Assembly: GCA_023416315.1 (NCBI GenBank)
Contig: JAEZIA010000016.1
Location: forward strand, 1-54,001
Reading direction: 5' to 3'
DNA from: Actinomycetes bacterium
GTDB lineage: Bacteria > Actinomycetota > Actinomycetes > Mycobacteriales > Mycobacteriaceae
DNA length: 54,001 nt
Every line of letters starts with the position of its first letter. The first letter of the stretch is position 1. The position numbers were made by a program, and so were the translations under genes. Positions 1 through 8,240 of the stretch are shown in pieces. The notes under the pieces were generated by a model that was not told where the DNA came from, did no database searches, and was given only the letters and a program-made list of their open reading frames with translations.

Positions 1-310
1 TCACGAACAGGGTTCCGACCTGGGGACGTCGCAGCACGTTGCGGTACCCGTCGAGGCGGTTGTTGCCCGGGCGGTCGGGGATGGCGATCGTCCGGTCGTC
101 GATCACATGGACGAAGCCCGCCGGATCACCCTTGGGCGAAACATCAACGCGGCCTTGCGCATCGGTGGTGGCGACGAACGCCAGCGGGGAATGCGCCAGC
201 CAGTCCCGTTGCACTCGCGAGAGCCGGTCCTTGACCTTGTTGGCGACGTAGTGGTCGGGTTCGCCGACGATCGCCCGAAGCTCGGCAAGGGTCGTCACTT
301 CACGGCTCAT
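1..310 (-). CDS. PPOX-class FMN-binding protein (DR_2398-like), C-terminus cut by window edge
   Basis: The first 103 codons are present; the gene runs off the left edge. The visible protein starts MSREVTTLAELRAIVG and contains SPKGDP (about residues 58-63) and IPDRPGNNR (about 76-84), which I recognise from the pyridoxamine-phosphate-oxidase-like flavoproteins grouped as TIGR04025. Family members bind FMN in a split beta-barrel; their substrate is mostly unknown. ATG at 310 is the first plausible start. It lies 40 nt downstream of the stop of the metalloprotein gene on the same strand, so it may be the last gene of a transcript that starts near 1594. Family assignment is good, function is open. 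Confidence 0.8.
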   Translation of the reverse strand, partial: MSREVTTLAELRAIVGEPDHYVANKVKDRLSRVQRDWLAHSPLAFVATTDAQGRVDVSPKGDPAGFVHVIDDRTIAIPDRPGNNRLDGYRNVLRRPQVGTLFV

Positions 311-350
311 CGCTTGAGTATCCTCTCCCGCGCTGCAATCTCCGAACGGT

Positions 351-848
351 TTATCGCACACCCTCTTTTGCGTAGACGACCCGCAGCACGTGGCCGACTT
401 CCGGGCCCATCACCACAGCCGCCAACTCGCAGAACGTCGCCACAAAGCCGGGGCCGTGCGCAGGTCCCTCCGGGGTCAGGTGGTGGGCGATCTCGTGCAG
501 CAGGACCAGCTCCCGCATCGCCCAGTCGGCCCTCGACCGGTCCGGGACGGCAATAACTCCTGTGTCACCGGCACTTTCGTAGTGGGCGGCGGTGGCCGCG
601 CGGCGGGGTCGTACCACCAACGGTCCCGGCGCCTGCCACCGCGCGGTCACCGCGGGCAACGCCAGCACCTCGTCGACGTAGCGTTGCACCGACGCCATCG
701 ACGCGAACCGCCCTTCTGGCGGCAACGTCAGTTGCGCTCCGAAAAAGTCGATGGTGCGCGAACTGTGTTGGGCGGCACGGTCGAAGAGCGTCCGGACGAA
801 CTCCTCGGCCGCGTAGACGCGGGAGCGTTGGCTATCGCGTGCCGTCAC
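351..848 (-). CDS. TIGR04338-type HExxH metallohydrolase-like protein (Rv0185-like)
   Basis: A 165-aa protein with a zinc-metallopeptidase-type motif: HEIAHH at residues 118-123 (putative ligands H118, H122; catalytic E119), followed by HGPGF at 131-135, where H131 could be the third ligand, as in SprT-like folds. Known family: mycobacterial TIGR04338 proteins, always small and of unknown substrate. The GTG start at 848 was chosen because it overlaps the upstream stop as GTGA, indicating translational coupling to the DUF2786 gene. The frame stays open further upstream but that stretch is antiparallel to real coding sequence. Neighbour order DUF2786-TIGR04338 matches M. tuberculosis Rv0184-Rv0185. 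Cytoplasmic, no signal peptide. Confidence 0.85.
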   Translation of the reverse strand: MTARDSQRSRVYAAEEFVRTLFDRAAQHSSRTIDFFGAQLTLPPEGRFASMASVQRYVDEVLALPAVTARWQAPGPLVVRPRRAATAAHYESAGDTGVIAVPDRSRADWAMRELVLLHEIAHHLTPEGPAHGPGFVATFCELAAVVMGPEVGHVLRVVYAKEGVR

Positions 849-1594
849 CGCGGCAGCCGGGTCCGCGCCCCCGGCAGTTCGGGGCTGGCGCCGAGCCGGG
901 CCTGCTTGCCGGCCCGGTCCCCGGCACGCCGGGCAGCCGACGAATAGCCCGCCGAGGCGCGGCTGGCCTGCCAGGTGCCGCGGGCCTTCGACGTCTTCCG
1001 GTAGTGCTCCTTGAGTTCGAGTTCCTTGTTCCGCAGCGCCACAGCGGTTCCCGGGGCGGTCGCGCGATCCCGGGTGGCCTCCTGCCGGGCCTCTTCCCGC
1101 GCCTGGGCCAGGCGTTGGGCGACGCGCGCACCGAAGGCCAACTGGAAGTTGAGCCGCGCGGTGATCGTCGGCGTGGGTTTGTGCGTTCCGGTCGCCAGGT
1201 AGGCGTCGCACGCCCGCACCATCTGCACCACCAGGCTCGCGTACAGGGCGTGGCTGGCGTCGATGTCCTCGTTGAATCCGTAGGCGTAGACGAACGCCGA
1301 GTTCGACGCGACGTCGCACTGCACGTCGTTGGCCGCGGCGATGCCCGCGAACAGCTGCACATAGGTGCGCAGACCGCGCGCGCCGGGCTCACCGATCGTG
1401 ATCGTGCGCTGGGTCGGCGCCTGCGCCGCGCTGCGGGTGGCCGAGTGTGCGCGCGCGACCGCCAGGTCGATCGACGTCGCGGTCGCCAGCCGTTGCGCGG
1501 CGGCCATGAATGCCTCTGCCTCGTGGGCGTTGTCGGTGCCTTCGGCCTGGCGCAGCAGGGCAGCGATTCGCGCCAGCATCTTGTCGTCGGTCAC
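845..1594 (-). CDS. DUF2786 domain protein (Rv0184-like)
   Basis: A 249-aa protein with an N-terminal DUF2786 segment (residues about 1-40, MLARIAALLRQAEGT) and a basic, arginine-rich C-terminus (about 195-249). No enzymatic motif is apparent and the family has no known function. I chose GTG at 1594 (VTDDKMLARI) because this N-terminus and the resulting length match the mycobacterial family as I remember it; TTG at 1603 and ATG at 1579 are alternatives and no strong ribosome binding site decides. Its stop overlaps the start of the metalloprotein gene by 4 nt, so the two are very likely one operon and may act together. Confidence 0.85.
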   Translation of the reverse strand: MTDDKMLARIAALLRQAEGTDNAHEAEAFMAAAQRLATATSIDLAVARAHSATRSAAQAPTQRTITIGEPGARGLRTYVQLFAGIAAANDVQCDVASNSAFVYAYGFNEDIDASHALYASLVVQMVRACDAYLATGTHKPTPTITARLNFQLAFGARVAQRLAQAREEARQEATRDRATAPGTAVALRNKELELKEHYRKTSKARGTWQASRASAGYSSAARRAGDRAGKQARLGASPELPGARTRLPR

Positions 1595-1643
1595 GCTTGG
1601 CAACCTAGCTCAGGCCGGCGACACGGTGCGTGCGTGCACCGCG

Positions 1644-2678
1644 CTAGCTGTTGACAAACCCGTCCAGCGCCGTGATCAGCTGCGGCGAGAGCGGACCGGG
1701 CTTGGCGTAGTTGCCGACGTTGTCGGTCGGGTCATCACGCAGCACATGGTTGACCCCCTTGAGCTCGACCAGCGACAACGACGTGTGGCCCAGCGCGTCG
1801 GCCAGCGGTTTCATATCGGCGCAGTTCGCCTGGCCATCGGAGTCCGAGCAGGTCAGCAGGACCGGGGTGCCCGCCGGGATCGCGGCGGCCAGCTTCACCG
1901 GGTCGACGGCGTCGGTTTCGACGACCGCCTTGACGTTGGTGGGGTTGAGGATCGCGCTCAGCCCGTCGGGCAGCGTCGCGGGCACCGTGCCTTTGGTGCG
2001 CGCCTCATCGACGGCCGCGGTCCACGCGGCGAGCGTCTGGTCGGCCTGCTGCTGGGTCTTCTGGCCGCCCTTCACCGCCGCGGCCACGTCGGTGCGCACC
2101 CGGTTGCTGATCAGGTCGAGGTAGCGGCCGGCCAGTGGTTGCAGCAGACCCAGGGAATGAATCTTGGGCGCCCCGGCCGCGGTGTCGCCGGCCAGCGACA
2201 TGGCGTGCACGGTGCCCTCGCCGAGGCCGTACACCGAGATGCGGTTCTTGTCGGTGCCGCCCTGATCGGCCAGGAATCGGACCGCGGCCTGCGCACCCGC
2301 GGTGTAAACGGCGCTGCCGACATCGCCCGGGCGATCGGCGTACGGGCCGATGCCGGTCTTGCCGGTGCCGACCTTGTCGTAGCGCAGCGAGGCCACCCCG
2401 TGATCGGACAGGTATTCGGCGAGCTGCCGCATGTTGCCGATCGGTCCGGCGACATTGTTGTCGCCGTTGCGGTCGGTCTGACCGCTTTCCGAGATCAGTA
2501 GCGCGGCCGGCCCGTGCGCACTGCCGTGCTGATGGCGATAGGTGCCGTGCACGGTCAGCCCGTCGGCGACGAACGTCACCTCGTCGTCGACCCAGGTGTT
2601 GGCCGATTTCTCCGACGAGCACCCGGCCAGCAGCAACATCCCCAGCGTCGCCACCGCGAGGCGACGGCGCCATCTCAC
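1644..2678 (-). CDS. Lipoprotein with alpha/beta-hydrolase fold, apparent loss of nucleophile serine
   Basis: A 344-aa lipoprotein: basic N-terminus, hydrophobic stretch, and lipobox LLLAGC with the lipidated cysteine at residue 20. The mature part reads as an alpha/beta hydrolase of the dienelactone-hydrolase/acetyl-esterase type (LLISESGQTDRNGDN near 61-75; RYDKVGTGKT near 99-108; a histidine near the C-terminus in GVNHVL). At the nucleophile elbow the sequence is GLGEG (151-155), where active relatives have GxSxG, so the serine seems replaced by glycine 153. GTG at 2678 overlaps the upstream lipase stop as GTGA. Likely anchored outside the plasma membrane; with the adjacent lipase it may handle acylglycerols, perhaps as a binding protein rather than an enzyme (inference). 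Confidence 0.85.
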   Translation of the reverse strand: MRWRRRLAVATLGMLLLAGCSSEKSANTWVDDEVTFVADGLTVHGTYRHQHGSAHGPAALLISESGQTDRNGDNNVAGPIGNMRQLAEYLSDHGVASLRYDKVGTGKTGIGPYADRPGDVGSAVYTAGAQAAVRFLADQGGTDKNRISVYGLGEGTVHAMSLAGDTAAGAPKIHSLGLLQPLAGRYLDLISNRVRTDVAAAVKGGQKTQQQADQTLAAWTAAVDEARTKGTVPATLPDGLSAILNPTNVKAVVETDAVDPVKLAAAIPAGTPVLLTCSDSDGQANCADMKPLADALGHTSLSLVELKGVNHVLRDDPTDNVGNYAKPGPLSPQLITALDGFVNS

Positions 2679-3514
2679 AGTCTGGCCTCGATCCAGGCCG
2701 TCACGTCGTCGAGCACGCGGTCCTTCTCGGGCTCGTTGAACACCTCGTGGAACAGCACCGGATACACCTTGAGGTGCACATCGGTACTGCCCACACAATC
2801 GACCAGCCGCTCGCTGCCCGCGGCGGGCACCAGTGCGTCCTCGGCGCCGTGCACCACCAGCAGCGGCGCGGTCAGGTCACGCGCGCGCTGCGGCATGGAT
2901 TCGCCGACCGACACGAGCGCCTTTGCGATGCCGGCCGGGATCTTGCCGTGATGGACCAGCGGGTCGGCGTTGTAGGCGGCCACCACCTCGGGATCCCGGG
3001 AGATCGCGTTGGCGTCGAGCTCCTCGACCGGCAGGTCGGGCAGCACCGAACCCACCAATTTCCCCAGCAGCAGCTTGCCGCGAGGCACCCCGGTCTGGGC
3101 GGCGACGGCCGGCCCGGACAGCACCATCAGGTCGAAGTCGTTCGGGTGGTCCACGCCGTAGGCGAACACGATGCCGCCGCCCATGCTGTGGCCGAGCACA
3201 ATGCGCGTGAGCCCCGGATGCTCGCGGGTGGCGATCTTGACCAGGGTGTCGAAGTCGCCGGTGTACTCGTCGATGGACCTGACGCGGACGCGCTTGCCGC
3301 CGGAGCGGCCGTGGCCGCGATGGTCCAGCGCATAGGTGATCAGACCCGCTTGGCCGAAGCGCTCGGCGACGTGGTCGTAGCGGCGGGCGTGCTCGCCGAG
3401 GCCGTGGGAGAGCACGACGACACCGCGCGGCTCGGAGTCCGGTGTCCACACGTCATAGACGATGCGGACGCCGCCGACGCCGTCGAACGTCCGCTCGGTG
3501 CGTGTTGTGACCAT
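2675..3514 (-). CDS. mgl: Monoacylglycerol lipase (Rv0183-like)
   Basis: A 279-aa alpha/beta hydrolase of the mycobacterial monoglyceride lipase family, which releases fatty acid from monoacylglycerols. Visible: oxyanion region SHGLGEHARRY near 36-46, nucleophile elbow GHSMGG with the serine at residue 110 (the same number as in Rv0183), acid Asp in HGAEDALVP, and His in FHEVFNEPE near the C-terminus. No signal peptide. It starts 66 bp from divergent sigG, the same partnership as Rv0182c/Rv0183, and its stop overlaps the downstream lipoprotein start. ATG at 3514 gives the family N-terminus (VTTRTERTFDGVGG). Identification is strong. Confidence 0.93.
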   Translation of the reverse strand: MVTTRTERTFDGVGGVRIVYDVWTPDSEPRGVVVLSHGLGEHARRYDHVAERFGQAGLITYALDHRGHGRSGGKRVRVRSIDEYTGDFDTLVKIATREHPGLTRIVLGHSMGGGIVFAYGVDHPNDFDLMVLSGPAVAAQTGVPRGKLLLGKLVGSVLPDLPVEELDANAISRDPEVVAAYNADPLVHHGKIPAGIAKALVSVGESMPQRARDLTAPLLVVHGAEDALVPAAGSERLVDCVGSTDVHLKVYPVLFHEVFNEPEKDRVLDDVTAWIEARL

Positions 3515-3580
3515 CAGGGGAGCGTAACGGTCTTCGGTGACTCGGCCGCTTGTCGGTGCTCGTGCGTAAGCTCGGTCGAT

Positions 3581-4591
3581 GTGAGCGTGCTCGCACGAAG
3601 TCTTGACGACGGTCTCGACCCCAGCCGGGGCGATTTCCTGGCCCAGGCCGAACCGTACCGACGCGAATTACTCGCGCACTGTTACCGGATGACGGGGTCG
3701 CTACACGACGCCGAGGACCTGGTGCAGGAGACCTTCCTGCGGGCCTGGAAGTCCTACGACCGCTTCGAGGGCAAGTCGTCGGTGCGCACCTGGCTGCATC
3801 GCATCGCCACCAACACCTCGCTGACCGCGCTGGAAGGCAGGCAGCGCAGGCCGCTGCCGACCGGGTTGGGTGCGCCGAGTTCCGATCCGAGCGATGAGCT
3901 CGTCGAGCGTGCCGAGGTGCCGTGGCTGGAGCCGCTACCCGATTCGCTGCACGACGACCCGGCCGACCCGTCGATGATCGTCGGCACCCGCGACTCGGTC
4001 CGGCTGGCGTTCATTGCCGCGCTGCAGCATCTCTCGCCGCGGCAACGCGCGGTTCTGCTGCTACGCGATGTCCTGCAGTGGCGGGCCGCCGAGGTCGCCG
4101 CCGCCATCGACACCTCGGTGCCGGCGGTCAACAGCCTGCTGCAGCGGGCGCGCGCCCAACTCGACGCCGTCGGCCCCAGCCCGGACGACGGTGAACTCTC
4201 GGCGCCCGATTCGCCCGAGGCCCGCGAACAGCTGGCCCGCTACATTTCGGCGTTCGAGGACTACGACATCGACCGGCTGGTGGAGATGTTCACCGCCGAA
4301 GCGATCTGGGAGATGCCGCCGTTCGACGGGTGGTACCAGGGCGGTCCGAATATCGGAGCGCTGATCCACCAGAACTGCCCGGCCGAGAAGGCCGGTGATA
4401 TGCGGCTGCTGCCGCTGACCGCCAACGGGCAGCCGGCGGCGGCGATGTACATGCGCCTGCCCGATACCAACGGCCGCCATGTGCCGTTCCAGCTGCACGT
4501 TCTCGACGTGCGGGCGGACGGCGTCTCGCACGTGGTGGCGTTCCTGGACACCCGTCTGTTCGCGAAATTCGGTCTGCCCGAGGTGCTTTAG
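3581..4591 (+). CDS. sigG: ECF RNA polymerase sigma factor SigG with C-terminal SnoaL-like domain
   Basis: A 336-aa extracytoplasmic-function sigma factor. Region 2 lies at about residues 25-90 (HCYRMTGSLHDAEDLVQETFLRAWKS is split around 36-60), region 4 at about 145-200 (SPRQRAVLLLRDVL, then the helix-turn-helix VAAAIDTSVPAVNSLLQRAR), and a SnoaL/NTF2-like domain fills 210-330, as in mycobacterial SigG. The first GTG (3581) follows no clear ribosome binding site; GTG at 3587 is equally in frame. A TAAGCT hexamer at 3567-3572 could be a -10 element giving an almost leaderless transcript (inference). Divergent from mgl. Its stop overlaps that of the convergent flavin protein gene in the tetranucleotide TTAG. 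Confidence 0.92.
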   Translation: MSVLARSLDDGLDPSRGDFLAQAEPYRRELLAHCYRMTGSLHDAEDLVQETFLRAWKSYDRFEGKSSVRTWLHRIATNTSLTALEGRQRRPLPTGLGAPSSDPSDELVERAEVPWLEPLPDSLHDDPADPSMIVGTRDSVRLAFIAALQHLSPRQRAVLLLRDVLQWRAAEVAAAIDTSVPAVNSLLQRARAQLDAVGPSPDDGELSAPDSPEAREQLARYISAFEDYDIDRLVEMFTAEAIWEMPPFDGWYQGGPNIGALIHQNCPAEKAGDMRLLPLTANGQPAAAMYMRLPDTNGRHVPFQLHVLDVRADGVSHVVAFLDTRLFAKFGLPEVL

Positions 4592-5004
4592 GTCCGCTGC
4601 AGCTCGACCACCGGGATGGTCCGCGTCGTCTTCTCCTGGTAGTCGCCGAACTGGGGTTGCGCGGCGACCTGCTTGGCGTAGACGGCGTCGCGCTCGGCCC
4701 CGGACAGGACCCGCGCGGTGACACCGAAGGTCTCGGTCCCCAACTCCACGGTGGTATCCGGATGGGCGACGAGGTTGTGGAGCCAGTCGGGGTTGGTGTC
4801 CGCACCGGCCTTGCTGGCGAAGATGAAGATCCGCCCGTCGTCGAGCAGAGGCACCAGCGGCGTGATCCGTTCGGTCCCGGACTTGGCACCGAAATGGTGC
4901 ACCAGAACCAGCGGCTTACCCTCGAAAATGCCGCCGGCCTTGCCGCCGGTGGCACGGAACTCCTCGATGACCTTCTGGTTTATCTCGTTGAAATCGGCTG
5001 TCAT
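4588..5004 (-). CDS. Deazaflavin (F420)-dependent nitroreductase-family protein (Ddn-like)
   Basis: A 138-aa split beta-barrel protein of the TIGR00026/Ddn family. Typical segments are KPLVLVHHFGAKSGTERITP (residues about 30-49), NPDWLHNL (about 72-79) and the C-terminal RTIPVVEL. Relatives use F420H2 to reduce quinones or nitro compounds, often at the membrane; the substrate here is unknown. ATG at 5004 is preceded directly by an in-frame GTG at 5007, and either may be used. It begins 17 nt after the ldh stop, so it is probably co-transcribed with ldh. Convergent with sigG, sharing the 4-nt TTAG stop overlap. Confidence 0.88.
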   Translation of the reverse strand: MTADFNEINQKVIEEFRATGGKAGGIFEGKPLVLVHHFGAKSGTERITPLVPLLDDGRIFIFASKAGADTNPDWLHNLVAHPDTTVELGTETFGVTARVLSGAERDAVYAKQVAAQPQFGDYQEKTTRTIPVVELQRT

Positions 5005-5020
5005 CACTTCACCGTAACCG

Positions 5021-5974
5021 CTAAAGCCCCAGTGCCTGCTGGGCCTTGTGCAAGGTGGCCGCCGACGCCTGCAACCCCAGCAGTTCGGGCACCGCCAGCG
5101 GTACCGGCAGCACCTGCCCGGCACCGGTGGCCGACACGACGGTCGGCAAAGACAGTGCCACATCGGTGATTTCGTAGGCACCGGTCTGGACGGTGGAAAC
5201 CGGCAACACCCGGTGCTGGTCACCGAGCACCGCCTCGACGATCCGCGCGGTGGACAGGCCGATCGCCAGGTTGGTCGCGCCTTTGCCTTCGATGATCGCG
5301 TATGCGGCGTTGACCACCTCGGCCGAGATCGCCGTGCGCGTCGCCTCGTCGAACACCGGCCGACCCGCGCGGCGGAACTGCTCGGCGGGCACCCCGCCGA
5401 TCGAGACGCTCGACCACAGCGAGATCTCCGAGTCACCGTGCTCACCGACGATGAACCCGTGCACATTGCCGACGGCAAGGTCGGCGTGCGCGGCGATCAA
5501 ATAGCGAAACCGGCTGCTATCCAACACAGTTCCGGAGCCGAAGATGCGTCCAGGCGGTAGATCGACGGCGCGGGCGGCGGCATAGGTGACGACGTCGACG
5601 GGGTTGGTGACGAGGATGATCACCGCGTTCGGCGACAGCTTCAGCAATTGTGGTATGAGCTCGTGGACCATCGCGACGTTGGTCGCGGCCAGGTCCAGCC
5701 GGCTCTGTCCGGGATGCTGTTTGGCTCCTGCCGTGATGACGACGATCGCGGAGCCCGCGGTGATGTCGAGCTGGTCGGAACCCGAGACCGTGCAATGCGG
5801 GACGAACTGGCTGCCGTGGTTGAGGTCGAGTACCTCGGCGCGCACCTTTTTCTCGTTCATGTCATAGAGCGCCAAAGCGCCCGCCGATCCACGAATCAGG
5901 CAGGCGTAGGCGATCGCGGTACCGACGCTGCCGGCCCCGATGATGGCGACTTTGCGGCTCCGATGTTCGGACAC
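5021..5974 (-). CDS. ldh: NAD-dependent L-lactate dehydrogenase
   Basis: A 317-aa member of the LDH/MDH superfamily. The Rossmann motif GAGSVG is at residues 13-18; the specificity loop GAKQHPGQSRLDL (83-95) carries glutamine at the position that favours pyruvate/lactate (malate dehydrogenases have arginine) followed by the catalytic-loop arginine R92; TNPVDV is at 123-128; the catalytic histidine is H179 in GEHGDSE. It should interconvert pyruvate and L-lactate in the cytosol. M. tuberculosis relies on lldD-type enzymes, so an NAD-linked enzyme here is a lineage feature. Upstream, at 6014-6050, lies a leftover of a ferritin-like gene's 3' end, so the region just upstream of ldh is an insertion junction. 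Confidence 0.92.
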   Translation of the reverse strand: MSEHRSRKVAIIGAGSVGTAIAYACLIRGSAGALALYDMNEKKVRAEVLDLNHGSQFVPHCTVSGSDQLDITAGSAIVVITAGAKQHPGQSRLDLAATNVAMVHELIPQLLKLSPNAVIILVTNPVDVVTYAAARAVDLPPGRIFGSGTVLDSSRFRYLIAAHADLAVGNVHGFIVGEHGDSEISLWSSVSIGGVPAEQFRRAGRPVFDEATRTAISAEVVNAAYAIIEGKGATNLAIGLSTARIVEAVLGDQHRVLPVSTVQTGAYEITDVALSLPTVVSATGAGQVLPVPLAVPELLGLQASAATLHKAQQALGL

Positions 5975-6013
5975 CTCACTATCATCGGCTACGGCGCGCC
6001 GACCGGGTCGGGC

Positions 6014-6050
6014 TTAGTCGATTCCGGCCATCTCCTGGGCGATCGCGGCC
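6014..6050 (-). repeat. Left copy of a 37-bp boundary repeat: orphan 3' end of a ferritin-like gene
   Basis: Read on the minus strand this 37-bp stretch encodes AAIAQEMAGID and a stop, and matches 32 of 37 bases of 13024-13060, the true 3' end of the ferritin-like gene (AAIAQEIVGID plus stop). The five differences behave like coding divergence: two silent, two conservative replacements (M/I, A/V) and a TAA/TGA stop change. No further match is seen on either side. It lies 39 bp upstream of the ldh start. I read it as the original chromosomal 3' end, left behind when 6051-13023 entered. Confidence 0.8.
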
Positions 6051-6142
6051 GTACATATCAGCGCGCAGCGCTACCACGTGCCCTCGCGGTTTCGGGTCGG
6101 ACGGCCGGGACACCCCGAGGTGACGTCGGCTGTGCCAACTCC

Positions 6143-7000
6143 TCAGTCTCCCGCAGACGGTCGCCCCATAGTCGGCTCTTTCGGCCAGGGCGAGTTCAGC
6201 AAAGAGCGCGCCGCCTCGACACAGGGACGAAGACGGTCTACGGGGGGCACGCCCGCCAGCGCGAGTGATCGCTGCGGTACTTCAAGCCCGATGACGATGT
6301 GGTCGGGAAGGGCAGCCAGGATCTCAGCCAGCGGCAACTCGCCTTCCCCGGGAACCAGGCGCTCGTACATGGCTTCTTGCGCATAATTCTCACCGCGTGG
6401 CTGCAGGGTGGTGTCGTTGAGTTGCGCATATCCGATCATGTTGGGGTCGATGGCGGCGAGGTCGGCTGCGGTAGAACCAGAACGCACCAGGTGCATGGTG
6501 TCGATGAGCAACGAGACGTCATCGCGCGCGATGTAGTCCACCGCCGCTCGTGCCGTAGGCAAATCGCCCACGGCGAGGCCTGGCACCGCTTCGATCAACG
6601 TACCGATCCCGCGCTCCGCGGCCTCCTCCGCCAGGGCACCGATCTGATCGAACGCGTGGCGGCGATCAGGTTCGAGGCTCACCGCGTTGATCCGAGGCAC
6701 GCCGAGTTCGGCCACTACGTCCAGCTCGGCACCGAAGCTGTGCATGTCGGCGCCGGGCAGGACCAAGAACCCGTCAGCCATCGAGATTCTGACGCCCCGT
6801 TGTTGGGTGGCCGCCATGAGGTTCTTTCTCAGGGCGATGTCATCTGTTATCGAGAACGGTGGATAGCCGAGCGACGGAACAAAGGGCAGTCCGTGCATGA
6901 ACATAGAGACATGGCCGCACCCAAGGTCTGCCGCGAGGTCGACCAAATCGGCTGGCGGCAAGCCGAATACACTGAGACACTCGATGCCAAGCCGATCCAT
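6143..7000 (-). CDS. Sugar phosphate isomerase/epimerase-like TIM-barrel protein
   Basis: A 285-aa protein of the xylose-isomerase-like TIM-barrel superfamily. Candidate metal ligands follow the family pattern: Glu in TLIEAVPG, Asp and His in LLIDTMHLVRSG, and a late Glu in IGLEVP. Such proteins isomerise or dehydrate sugars, inosose or keto acids; nothing here fixes the substrate. ATG at 7000 gives a natural N-terminus (MDRLGIECLSVFG). It starts 25 nt after the stop of the luciferase-like monooxygenase and should be the last gene of the island's minus-strand cluster. Confidence 0.8.
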   Translation of the reverse strand: MDRLGIECLSVFGLPPADLVDLAADLGCGHVSMFMHGLPFVPSLGYPPFSITDDIALRKNLMAATQQRGVRISMADGFLVLPGADMHSFGAELDVVAELGVPRINAVSLEPDRRHAFDQIGALAEEAAERGIGTLIEAVPGLAVGDLPTARAAVDYIARDDVSLLIDTMHLVRSGSTAADLAAIDPNMIGYAQLNDTTLQPRGENYAQEAMYERLVPGEGELPLAEILAALPDHIVIGLEVPQRSLALAGVPPVDRLRPCVEAARSLLNSPWPKEPTMGRPSAGD

Positions 7001-7025
7001 GGGCTGCGATCAACTCTTCCTACGT

Positions 7026-8045
7026 CTATGCCCGCAGGCCCTGGGGGCCATGCGGGCGTTGAGACTGCTGGTTGTTCTGCAGCGCCGGCAAGACCTTGTC
7101 GGTCAGCAGCCGTACTGAGCGCCAGGCCTCGTCGATCGGCATAGCACCAACAAGGGGATGCAGCACGACCGGATCGCCCGGATTGCGTTCGATATCCGCA
7201 ACTAACTGGTCCGGTGTCATAAAGCGGTAGCGTCCCGCTGCTCGGACGTCGTTGACCGTCTCGATCGACTCACTACCGTGCATGAATGAGTGCGCCCGAC
7301 CCCCGCCCCACCCTGAATAAACCGTGGCCTCCCACAGGTAGTGCTGACCCAACTCCGCCCAAGCCTCGTCGGGGTCCTCGTGCAGGAACACCATGCCGCG
7401 GCTGTGTGCGGGCGGCATGACCACGGTCGGCGTGTGACCGAACCCGGCGCACAGGTCACGGTAGTAGTCGGCGAGGTCGGGTCGGTGGCTCGGCAGGTTG
7501 AGGGGCAGCCCGAACCGCGCAGCCCGTTCGGCGGTGGCGCGAACGCTGCCGCCGACGAACACCATCGGATGTGGGCGCGTGAATGGCCCCGGCGTCAATG
7601 CCGATTCGTTTGACGACGACCACAGCGACATCATTGTCGTCAGGAGCTCATCCATCAACTGCCCGCGGTGCTCGAATGGTGTTCCGAATAGTTCATATTC
7701 GACTGGCCGATAGCCCAGACCGACCGTGACAATCAACCGGCCACCGCTGATGGTATCGACCAGAGAAATGTCCTCTGCCAGGCGCACGGGATGCCATAGC
7801 GGCCCAAGCGCGCAGTCCACGCTGGCGATAAGCCGCGTTGTTCGGGCCAGGAACACCGCCGCGGTGAGGATGGGGTTGCAGCTCCAACCGTGGCCGCTCT
7901 GGTGATGCTCGTCAACGCTGATTGCGTCAACACCGCGGGTTTCCAGCCAGGTGCTCAGCTCGAGAGCTGCCTGGATACGGTCGCGACGCGTGGCCGGGTC
8001 ATCTTGGGGTGCGGCGAAATTGAAACGCAAGACGGTCATCGCCAT
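7026..8045 (-). CDS. LLM-class (bacterial luciferase-like) flavin-dependent monooxygenase
   Basis: A 339-aa luciferase-like TIM-barrel oxidoreductase. Diagnostic stretches are VDAISVDEHHQSG (about residues 39-51), the RLAEDISLVDTISGGRL helix/strand (about 88-104), VGLGYRPVEYELFG (about 107-120) and PMVFVGGSVRATAERAARFG (about 159-178). This branch uses FMNH2 or F420H2 to oxygenate or oxidise a substrate; which cofactor and substrate cannot be read. ATG at 8045 with a second in-frame ATG at 8039. It lies 25 nt upstream of the TIM-barrel gene and is separated from the SDR by about 195 bp in which I see no gene. Confidence 0.85.
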   Translation of the reverse strand: MAMTVLRFNFAAPQDDPATRRDRIQAALELSTWLETRGVDAISVDEHHQSGHGWSCNPILTAAVFLARTTRLIASVDCALGPLWHPVRLAEDISLVDTISGGRLIVTVGLGYRPVEYELFGTPFEHRGQLMDELLTTMMSLWSSSNESALTPGPFTRPHPMVFVGGSVRATAERAARFGLPLNLPSHRPDLADYYRDLCAGFGHTPTVVMPPAHSRGMVFLHEDPDEAWAELGQHYLWEATVYSGWGGGRAHSFMHGSESIETVNDVRAAGRYRFMTPDQLVADIERNPGDPVVLHPLVGAMPIDEAWRSVRLLTDKVLPALQNNQQSQRPHGPQGLRA

Positions 8046-8240
8046 GGCCGGCCACTCCGGATGGTGTTGATGTCTTCACCGTCGCCGACCACAGCACCCG
8101 CGACAACGTCGGCAAGCAGTCCTCCGCGGAGTGATGCTGGTGCGCAGTGTGATCGGGCCGCTTTGGCACAGTCCATTACATTCCCCTCAGGTCATCCGGC
8201 GGTTCAATTCGGCGTCTCAGTGGCTGCGGTGCTGCGATGG

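Noticed and set aside
2135..3580. Extending sigG upstream to make an 818-codon protein
   Set aside because: The extension is antisense to mgl and the lipoprotein gene, which have strong family matches; the sigma factor begins naturally at the GTG at 3581 or 3587.
6014..6050. A tRNA-type attachment site at the left end of the island
   Set aside because: No cloverleaf or tRNA 3' end is present; the repeated sequence is the end of a protein gene.
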